A DNA stretch of 64,000 nt. Source: Neonectria sp. B-13 (taxonomy: Eukaryota; Ascomycota; Sordariomycetes; Hypocreales; Nectriaceae). The stretch lies in NCBI GenBank assembly GCA_002682825.1, contig NOKP01000023.1, forward strand, positions 372,001-436,000. Reading direction: 5' to 3'. The translations under genes were made by a program, and so were the position numbers. Positions within the stretch are counted from its first letter, which is position 1, and the number at the start of each line of letters is the position of its first letter. Shown here piece by piece: positions 55,890 through 64,000 of this stretch. The notes beneath the pieces were generated by a model that saw nothing but the letters and a program-made list of their open reading frames with translations, did no database searches and was not told the DNA's origin.

Positions 55890-58224
55890 ATGGAGGGGAC
55901 AGGGTTGCGAGTGGTGTACCGCCAGCTTGACAACGACCTCAACGAAAATGCTCTCTTTTTACTAGATCGACTTCAAGCTCTCGAACCGGACAACTCGTCT
56001 TGGATGCACCTTCGGTCTCTATGTTGCTTGCGACTAGGTCGATTTGCCTCAGCATACGACTACAGTCGCGAAAAGGGAATCAATGGTGAACATCTTGGAT
56101 GCTCTTACGTTTTTTCCCAATCCTGTTTCTTTCAGAAACGCTATGCAGAAGGAATTCGGGCTTTAGGACAAGCCCAACGCCGGGGGAGCTGTACGGGACA
56201 CAGTGGTATAACTCTTTCTCTCCCTTAAATCAAGCTCCGGGTCTATTTCTCACGCTCAAATCAATTCCAGCAGGCGAGCAATCAGGTGACCAACGATTCA
56301 TGCCTGATTCAGCCTCGGTCAATCGTCTTCTTGGGAAGTTACACAGAGCGAATGGCGACTTGAAGAACGCAGTCAGCTGTTTCGTCGCGGCGTTGGAGAT
56401 AGATCCTTTCATGTGGGACATCTTTGCGGACCTCTGTGATTGCGGTTAGTTGATAATGGATAATGTCCAAACTACGAGCCTCTGACAAAACTGCAGGCAT
56501 TCCAGTTAACGTGTCGAACGTCTTCAGGTTGAGACCAACGACATCGACAAAGGAACACAGCCGTCCCCTATTAGCATTGGCGGACGGAAACATCGGCCTC
56601 CGGACAAGAAATGATGCTGCCAATGTGAGCATTGCCGTTCCTGCGGACCGAAATCCCCAAAGCACATCAAGAGATAGTCCAAAACCTCAGTCTAGCACGG
56701 GCATGCCGCCGCCTACGACGAGAAATCAATACTCTGTTCTCGGCATCCCTACAGTAGAGGCAGGAGGATTTCCTGCCGATGCAAGTCGGAAAGGTGACTC
56801 GAGCTCGGTTGTTTCCGCTGTGCCTCAGCGGAGGAGTGCTCGATTAAACCAACCCATACCCTCTACGGTTCTGACAGAGCGTTCAGCTATCGAGTCTAAT
56901 GGGAGGGGAGATGCGGTTAAGCGACGAGGGATACAGCGAACCTCCATCCATCCCGCCCCACGCAAGACGTCCACTCTCGATCAAAAGACGAAGAGCACCC
57001 GATCATTCAGTTCCAGTGTCAACCGAAATGCCAAGGCAGGGCTTGGCCTGACTACGAGCCTGGCAGCTGAAACCGACCGCGCCCCAGAACCTTTACTCGA
57101 TATGACAACTCCGCTTGACCGAGATAAAGTTCAACTGCTTCTTGACATTTTCTCAAAGTTGGGAACTGCGTATCACTGTTTGAGAAGATTCCAACCGCAG
57201 GCTTGTCTTGATGCCCTTGCATTTCTTCCCGTTGAACAACAGGCAACAGCTTGGGTTCTCTCAAAGACCGCAAGAGCTCAATATGAGATGATGGCTTATA
57301 AAGATGCCAACTCTACTTTTCAAGCACTCCGGAAAACCGTACCATCATGGATAGAGGACCTTGAAGTATACTCTATAGTATTATGGCATCTTAACGACGA
57401 GATTATGTTGGCATTTCACGCACATGAGCTTATGGATAGCCACTTTCTATCGCCACAGGCATGGTGTGCAATTGGCAATTCGTTCTCTTTGCAAAGAGCT
57501 CACGGAGATGCAATCAAATGCTTTCAGCGAGCAACCCAACTACAACCTCAACTTGCTCACTCATACACACTGTTAGGACATGAGTATACCGATCTTGAAC
57601 AATACGATGAAGCTAGCACATCATTTCGGCGGGCGCTTCAAGTTGATGGGCGTCATTATCCTGCATGGGTTGGATTAGGTCGTATACAGGAAAAGCTCGA
57701 AAAATTCGAGATGGCTTTGAAGAACTATCTCATCGCTGAAAAGATCAATCCGACTAATGGCGTGCTGTTGGCTCATATCGCGAAGGTAAGATCCAGACAT
57801 TTCTTTACGTCCTTTAGTACGCTGGCTGACAAGGCAGCTTCATGATAAACTGGGTAACCCAAGGCTTGGGCTAAAATGTGTACAACGAGCTAGTAAGCTT
57901 GATCTACCAGAGAAGCCTGCCGCTTTTATCAAGCTCCAGACTGCAAGGCTCTACTTACGTCTCGATTCTCCAATGGAGGCTCTACGAGAGCTACGGTTGG
58001 CTGAGAAGATTGCCCCAGACGAATCCAACGTTCATTTTCTACTGGGCAAAGCGTATTCGATGTCGGGAAATGAAAACAAGGGCAAGGCATTGAAATGCTT
58101 CACCACTGCGCTGAGCCTTAATCCTAGAGTGAGAAAAAGTACGATCGTGAAGACATGTTCAAAACTAATTCGCAGATAGAACGACGCCATTAAAGAAGCG
58201 ATATTATCCTTGGGTGATGACTAG
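55890..58224 (+). CDS. cdc27: APC3/Cdc27-like TPR protein, divergent, 704 aa
   Basis: Tetratricopeptide scaffold subunit of the anaphase-promoting complex family (Cdc27/BimA). Exons: 55890-56205, 56271-56444, 56497-57785, 57838-58128 and 58180-58224; the joins give TGHSAGEQSGD, LCDCGIPVNVS, HIAKLHDKLG and LNPRNDAIKE. N-terminal TPRs begin VVYRQLDNDLNENALFLLDR and HLGCSYVFSQSCFFQKRYAEG; then RLLGKLHRANGDLKNAV and EIDPFMWDIFADLC. A ~230-residue Ser/Thr/Arg-rich linker follows, then the C-terminal superhelix with the family landmarks VLWHLNDEI, WCAIGNSFSLQRAHGDAIKC, LLGHEYTDLEQYDEA and EANV-like ESNVHFLLGKAYSM. Many normally invariant positions are altered and the codons are AT-rich. It lies between direct repeats of the RAD4 tail. 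It may be a second, diverged copy, not the essential subunit. Confidence 0.85.
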
Positions 58225-58860
58225 GTTAGTGGTCATGGCGTTTCGACCGGAATTGGGAAAATCAGGTCATGCATGAAAGAAAGAGGATCTCTTCACAACT
58301 TTCTTGAATATTGTTGAAGGTGATCTTGGTTCTCCGTCAGATGTATTCTTGGGGTCCGGCCCAAGTTACAGTGTTTGCAAGGCAAGAGAAGTTGCTGAAA
58401 ACATATATGAAAATGAAGATGAGAGAAAGGTAATGAATATTATAATTTGTTTTTTAGTCTTATTCAATATCATCAAATAGATCAAGACAGCGTAGTAGAT
58501 AACATACAGCAGATAACACAGCAAGATGCTATGCCCAGCACCGCCAACCCCAATAACTTAAACACAGCAAGATTTCCCAGTGACATGGTTCGCATCGATG
58601 TCACCCGTCTTGGTCCCTCTCTCTGACCTTGATTTCCAATTCATGAAGGCTTATCCTGAACCACGGCATCTCCCACCAGTATCTTGGGTTTTGACGAATC
58701 GATTCGCTCACTTTGGCGCCATTCCTGTGACGACCAAGACCCACTCACTTGAGGTGAGACCGGCGTTTGCTTCTTGCGGCGTCGATGGCCTGGGATATCC
58801 CCGTACCTGGCTACGGTTTGCACCGTGTCCAACCAGACCAGACTATCTATTTTCCTGCCT
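58225..58860. other. Convergent intergenic region
   Basis: About 640 bp between the APC3-like and RAD4 stop codons. Its right edge (58838 onwards) belongs to the repeat shared with 55644-55712. No other feature seen. Confidence 0.5.
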
Positions 58861-58905
58861 TTACTCAATCATGAACCCTCCTCCACCGTCATCATCATTG
58901 TCATC
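58838..58905. repeat. Direct repeat, copy at the RAD4 gene 3' end
   Basis: Right member of the pair described at 55644-55712; it comprises the last 14 codons, the stop and 23 bp of 3' flank of the RAD4-family gene. The interval between the copies (55713-58837) contains the APC3-like gene and its flanks. Confidence 0.85.
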
Positions 58906-61365
58906 AACCATGTCAAATTCCTCCGTAACATCACTTGGCGCATCTTCCATCTCCTCGTCCAACCGAGCCTCCCTGGCCGCCTTGTCGTCTGCCTCTCTCC
59001 TTTCTTCCGCGTCCACTCCGCTCCAGATTTGTTCCCTAATTCTCAACCCCATCAGGAACTTCCTCCAAGCTCTCAAGGCACGGTGCTTCCTCTGCTCGTC
59101 CTCAAATTGTTGTTCTAGATCCCCGAGGCCTCCAATAACCGCCCGAATCGCTTCTTCATATTCCTTGGCGACCACAATACCATGGAGAACTGCCGTGCCG
59201 TGCCGCCCTTTGAATTGAAATCCCGTCAACGCAGGTGCGTAATCGACCCCAACTAGAAATGCTGCTCTCGAGGCGTATTCGTGGATGATGTGAATGCCAC
59301 CAGGAGGGACCATGCTTGGAACATAGATATCGATGTTGCCGAACTTGTTCTTTGGTACACGGCCATTCCGTACTCGCGGTGGGACGTAGAGTTCTGTCTG
59401 ATCCTCAGTGTAAACTGGTGTGCCTGCATCCCCTTGCGTGTCGTCGTCTTCCTCCTCATCAAATCGAGACTTGGGCCGAGCCTTCTTTGGGAGCCACTTG
59501 ACCGGAATTTCGTTCGGTTTGACCTCGCGTCCTAATCTGTACCATTTGTCCGCGCTTCTGGAAATACGCACATCTTTGCGACGGTAAATTCTCTCCAGAG
59601 GGCCTCGGCTCCCAGCGCCGACAGTCCCCGAAGGCGTAGCACCCGGTACTAACACCTCGTGACGTCGTAGGTGTCGTTCCAAAGCGTAAATCGGATGGTC
59701 CTTGAAGTCCTGTACGTTTCGCGGCATCGGTTCTCTTGCCTCAACACCAGCGAGTTCGTTATTCTCAATCTGGTCGAGATCAGTCGGCCGTTGCCGACGA
59801 TACATCTTCATTACCTTCTGCCACCACGCGTCGCCCCCCTCAGTCGCGTTCTCCACCCGCAACTTGCGAGTTTTGGCTGTGTACGCCTTGGCATACCTCC
59901 TCGTCACATCTCGCGCAGTTCCATCGACCTCGAAGGCCACCACATACGACATAGAGTTCTCTCTATCCGTTATGGGTGGTTCCAGCGCCTTGGGCTTCCA
60001 AAATGTGTGGGTAACCACCGGGTCGACAGGTTGCCATTTCTGATGTCCGATATCGAGGATTTCAACCCAGTACACGGGGTATGAGGACTCCTTGATTATT
60101 CTCGGTGCTTCAAATGTAGGACGAGGTTTTGGTGGAGCAGCCTTTGGCTCAAAGTTGTGTGCGGTTGCGTTGGGATGACCCAGTCTCCGACGAGCAGTCG
60201 AGCCGCTGGAGGGTGAGCCATAACCTGCACTCGCCATCTCCTGGTACTTTGCCATCGTGGCTCGCACCTGTTCGTTCTTCGACGTCTTTGATGTTGCCTT
60301 GGCTGGTTTGGGTTTGAGAAGTGTGGGAGCACCAGAGGAACAGGCCAGCGGTTGGAGTGAGCAAACCAGCCGTGCTCGCACTCCTACACTGCGGAGAAGA
60401 GCGCAATACAACTGCGCACCAACGTCCCGGGATCCTTGCAACTTCTTGGCCGCCTCGCGAAAGTCGTCGCGATCCAGACATGACTCCATGTCACTGGGAG
60501 GTTCATACTACTGACGATTTAGCAAAATTCCCCAAGAGAGGCGCATGCATACCTCTTTCAAATGATCCGGTTCCTCCGCCCACAGCGCCCTTCTGAGACC
60601 CCTCTCGACGACTTCAAACTTCGTTGTCCAGACCCCCTCAGCCTGTTTCAACCCGTTCTTGAGGCTCTCGGTTCGTCCAAACTGGGAGAGATGGATCCCA
60701 GGGTTCAGATACGAAGCAATTTTGTCAGTCAGATGCGCCCGCAAATGATCCTGCACTCTTTCATCATTGCACCAGTGATTGCGGCGTGCGGCGTGAGAGA
60801 GAAGACAAATAATATGGGCTTTATGGACATTGGCTCGGCGCTCTCGCTCCTCCTTGGTGAGAGGTTTTCGTCTTTCTGCGGCTTTCTTTGACTGCGCTGT
60901 GGCCGTCTGTTGAGCAGTGAGATTGAGCACCAACTCTTTTGGTTCTTGGGCGGCGGACGTATCATTGGGGAGTGCGCCGAAATCGACATCTTCAAAGATA
61001 ATGTCTTCGTCTTCTTCATCGTCGGACTCCAGTTCCATGGTTTGCATGGTGGGTTCTGGCAAAACAACATCCTGGAACTCGATATCCTCATCCTCGGAGT
61101 CGCCTTCGGAATCATGCGTTGCTTGCGCCGCTGCGGAGGTCGACGGCTGAGGTTTTTGCTCTAGGTTTTCTTTCTCTGAAGACTTTCCCTCTTGAGTTGC
61201 ACCAGCGCGACGCCGTTTCAGTGGCCGCTCTTGAGGGCTGCGATCCTGTGCATTCACGCCCGCCTCGGCCAACATGTCCTGGTAGACATTCGGTCCACTC
61301 GGTGGCGCACCCGCAGCGCCCCGCCTGCTGCTGGCCCTTGTCGCGGTCCGTTTCCGACCGACCAT
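58861..61365 (-). CDS. rad4: RAD4/XPC-family DNA damage recognition protein, 819 aa
   Basis: Nuclear nucleotide-excision-repair factor that recognises helix distortions with Rad23. Two exons on the minus strand: 60553-61365 and 58861-60507, with a 45-nt intron (GTATGC...CAGTAG); the join reads DHLKEYEPPSDMESCLDRDD. The N-terminal ~150 residues are basic then acidic and disordered (LKRRRAG, DSEDEDIEFQD). A transglutaminase-like domain follows (RNHWCNDERVQDHLRA to GAQLYCALLRSVGVRARLV and SYPVYWVEI). Beta-hairpin domains are visible in order: BHD1 MPRNVQDFKDHPIYALERHL, BHD2 around RIYRRKDVRISRSADKWYRL, BHD3 VPKNKFGNIDIYVPSMVPPG and HGTAVLHGIVVAKEYEEAI. The C-terminus is acidic (DNDDDGGGGFMIE). 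All expected regions are present, at a normal length for fungi. Confidence 0.94.
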
Positions 61366-62251
61366 AATCAGGACATTCTCCGGATGCCTCCGTGGTGGTT
61401 CAGGAGGTGCCGCGTGTGAAGGATTGAGTTGCGTGTAGTGCTTGTTGAGCCTGTTGCGTCATCGCGGCGCGATGACGGGAATGGACTCGCGAAGTCACGT
61501 GGGTCCATGCACGAATTAATGGGTCAGCACTCAAGAGTGCCGGGTTGATCAGCACTTTAACATGTCCATTCCGTCAATTTCTGGGCTATTCAATGTTGAG
61601 GTTCGAGACTAGTAGATGCCGTCAATTCAAGCACTATCTGCGGAGTAAGATACATTGAGTTTTCTCTACCATCGTCGAACCCGGAGGTCAACGTTCACGT
61701 AAGCGTTTTGCTTCCTTGTCCGGGTAGGCCGGCGATCTTACATGCCACTGAATCTCAATCACTCAGGAAGTCCAAATCACGACTTCAGGCTGGCGTTCAG
61801 TCTCGGTTAGCCGTGAATCTTTACACGTCATGGGCCCGAAATATGCAAATGCCAAAGTCAAGGTTTCTCAATTCCCTGATCACTAATACACCCACTTGGT
61901 GTCCTTTCCACCAATTATGTCAGCAAAGTCCGTTGGAGGGATCGGACTTCTTACATACAATCTCCGGGCTCGCGCATCTACGCGATGGCCCGAAATTACG
62001 CCAGCAAGACCGTTGCCGAACGCCATCTGCCGTTATTCAGCATACGGATTGGCCTGGCAAAACGCCGTCGCCGACATTGCCGTTCCTAGCAATGTATCGG
62101 AAGGCCTCCCATGGCCCACTGTCAATGAACGAGGTTATAAAGCATCTTGCGTAGAACATTAGTCTAAGACCCATCATCTTTCGTATGCTATCAATTGTAT
62201 AACCTCGAAATTCATTCATCTCTCCCCATCTTGCAATATTTCGTCTCCATC
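61366..62251. other. Divergent intergenic region
   Basis: About 890 bp holding the promoters of the RAD4-family gene (minus) and the reductase gene (plus). A CACGTG E-box-like hexamer is not perfect here (tcacgtgggt near 61495). No supported gene. Confidence 0.45.
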
Positions 62252-63386
62252 ATGACTGACAAGCGCATTGTTCTCGTAACTGGTGCCAACGGCTATATCG
62301 CCGGCCCGGTCATCGAAGCATTTCTCAAAGCCGGATACGCCGTTCGTGGAACGGTCCGGTCCAAGGCTTCCGCAAACGCTCTTGTTGAGGCGCTATCTCA
62401 ATATCACAATGACATTGAGATTGTGGAGGTGCCTGACATTGTTGCCCCAGGAGCCTTCGATGTCGCCGTCAAAGGTCAGCATCTTCGTCTAAACGGGTTC
62501 AAGATGTTTTCTAATGTTCTATCTAGGAGTCTACGCCATCGCTCATCTAGCTGCCCCCGTGAGCTTTGGATTCACGGACCCCGATCCCATCCTGGAGGCC
62601 GCAGTGGAGGGAACACGCAGCATCCTGAAGTCGGCACTCAATGAGACCTCGATCAAAAGTTTCATCCAGATGTCCTCAATTGCTGCCGTTTTGAACAAGA
62701 AAGAAGACTCGCCCCGCTTCACCGAAGCAGACTGGAACACCGAGTCTCTGGAAGCTGTCAAGCAACTCGGCAAGAAGTCACCCGGCCCACTCATCTATCT
62801 GGCGAGCAAGGTCGCTAGCGAGCGCGCATTCTGGGAGTTTCGCATTGAGAACAAGCCGTCTTTTACAATGACAGCCATCAATCCTACGTAAGTCTTCTCC
62901 CTTCACCGTGTGACGTCGTGCCTGCTTGCTGATGTACGACATGTCAGCTTCGTCATGGGCCCGCCTGTAGCGCTCGAATCCCTCTCCAAGATCAGCGAAA
63001 CTACGGCTTTCATTTTGCAGGTGTTCACAGGGCAAGAGATCCCCGCCCCCATCTCACCCGACCCGGGTTATGTTGATGTCCGAGACATTGCCAGAGTTGT
63101 CGTCTTCGGAGTCGAGCACGCCGACAAGGCCGACGGGGAGCGCTACATCTTGGCAAAGGGAGTTGTCACTCCACAGGCCGCCGCCGATGTGCTTCGTGAA
63201 GCATTCCCGGGTCGCCGCGACATCATCAAGACAGGTACGCCTGGAAAGGGTTATTATCCAGGATTTGCCTTCCCTGAGACCAGGTTCATCGATGGCTCCA
63301 AAGCTATCCAGGCGACGGGACAGGATCACTACACAGTGGAGCAGACGATTATCGACACGGCCAATTTTTTGGAGAGATTCCTCTAG
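62252..63386 (+). CDS. NAD(P)-dependent ketone/aldehyde reductase (extended SDR, Gre2-like), 340 aa
   Basis: Cytosolic oxidoreductase of the extended short-chain dehydrogenase family, close to dihydroflavonol-reductase-like and Gre2 methylglyoxal/ketone reductases. Three exons: 62252-62474, 62527-62887 and 62948-63386; joins read DVAVKGVYAIAHLAAP and AINPTFVMGPP. The N-terminal Rossmann signature is LVTGANGYIAGPVIEAFLKA (~8-27). The NADPH-preferring basic residues follow in VRGTVRSKASA. HLAAPVSFGF, QMSSIAAV (catalytic Ser) and the catalytic YLASK motif (YxxxK, ~180) are intact. The C-terminal region (YVDVRDIARVVVFGVE) is typical. Reduction of a carbonyl using NADPH is expected; the substrate is not determinable. 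Confidence 0.9.
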
Positions 63387-63700
63387 TGCTTGAGTTGCAT
63401 TGGAGACATTGGAGAAGACACTGCGGTTTGGTATCCCGGCGCGAAGAGAGTCAAAGTTGTAATACAGAATAATAATAAGGTGCTTCTGAACTACCACAAT
63501 TCCGCGCATGACTGATCATGGGTGGGGAAAGTGCTCCATAAAAGACTGAGTGAGCAATACGTCGCCGGGATGAGCACATCGTCTCTCTCCACTTCTCAAC
63601 CTCTCATATTGGGACCTTGGCCAGATTTTACTCAACCTCAAGTACACACTCATCATCTCATTCATTTCCATTTTCGTGGCCTCGCTCCCTGTTGATCAAC
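63387..63700. other. Intergenic region
   Basis: About 310 bp between two plus-strand genes, with the reductase 3' flank and the promoter of the thioredoxin-like gene. Nothing else seen. Confidence 0.5.
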
Positions 63701-64000
63701 ATGCCTCTCATCGACGCCGAAACACCGCCCACGGGGCCGAGACTCACTACGTCGTCTACTTTGCGTCTGGCGAGCCATCGTGGTGCCCAGACTGCCGCGA
63801 CGCCCTTCCTGCACTCAATAATGTCTTCGGATCGGAATCTGCACCGACCGCACACATCGTCCGCGTAGGCTCGTTCCAGCAATGGAGAGGCCCGAAAAAG
63901 AACAAGTACAGGAGTGCACCGTACAACATCCAGGGCGTGCCGACAATTGTGAAAATCGAGAATGTAAGCAGGCCAACGGACTAATCCTGACCTTTCAATT
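63701..64000 (+). CDS. Thioredoxin-like protein (TXNDC17/DUF953 type), partial, with apparent frameshift
   Basis: The first exon runs from ATG at 63701 to ~63963 (GTAAGC donor); the rest lies beyond the window. The start reads MPLIDAETPPTG, as expected for this family. The body, in a different frame, reads HYVVYFASGEPSWCPDCRDA, then AHIVRVGSFQQWRGPKKNKY and YNIQGVPTIVKIEN. WCPDC is the active-site motif of TXNDC17-like thioredoxins and PT in VPTI is the cis-proline. The two frames meet in the G-run at 63733-63736, so the run looks one base short. Either the sequence has an error there, or the gene is broken, or an unusual start is used. Upstream in the body frame no ATG exists, only GTG. Role in the family: cytosolic disulfide reductase. 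Confidence 0.68.

Overview
The window reads as nuclear DNA of a filamentous ascomycete (Pezizomycotina, most likely Sordariomycetes). Genes carry short introns of 45-150 nt with GTAAGT-like donors and YAG acceptors. Both tRNA genes are nuclear-type, one with a short intron beside the anticodon. The protein repertoire (Zn(II)2Cys6 regulator, fungal rhodopsin-like membrane protein, F-box proteins, Git1-type permease, Vip1, full-size ABCA transporter) is typical of these fungi. No operons, CRISPR arrays, rRNA genes or intact transposons are visible. Exon joins were made by eye from splice consensus and reading-frame continuity.

Layout. 0-5 kb: a partial Git1-like permease diverges from a membrane-anchored M24 peptidase, which converges on an unrecognised 467-aa protein. 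7.6-15.3 kb: a ten-exon type IIC P-type ATPase and a small unknown protein. 16.1-18.7 kb: homogentisate 1,2-dioxygenase and a GNAT acetyltransferase, convergent. 18.9-25.0 kb: a lower-GC stretch with a decayed F-box gene, a solitary SNF2-family ATPase, an 18-bp minisatellite and a coiled-coil protein. 25.6-29.4 kb: a coiled-coil protein, a 65-aa protein and the RRM protein Vip1. 31.9-35.0 kb: a Cys-rich protein and a two-module F-box/Cys-rich protein. 35.1-38.8 kb: a dialkylglycine decarboxylase-like PLP enzyme and, upstream on the same strand, a Zn(II)2Cys6 regulator. 43.1-44.7 kb: an eight-exon rhodopsin-like membrane protein including a 20-nt exon. 45.1-46.5 kb: tRNA-Asp(GTC) and an intron-bearing tRNA-His(GTG). 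47.5-53.6 kb: a Cys-rich protein and a 1620-aa ABCA transporter. 55.9-61.4 kb: an AT-rich, divergent APC3/Cdc27-like gene lying between two direct copies of the 3' end of the neighbouring RAD4/XPC gene. 62.2-64.0 kb: an NAD(P)-dependent reductase and a thioredoxin-like gene whose start and body are out of frame.

Most genes are independent housekeeping or accessory loci. The only plausible local pathway unit is the PLP decarboxylase with its adjacent regulator: both promoters carry CCGCGG motifs. The most unusual structure is the APC3-like gene bracketed by copies of the RAD4 tail, which looks like an insertion or segmental duplication next to RAD4.
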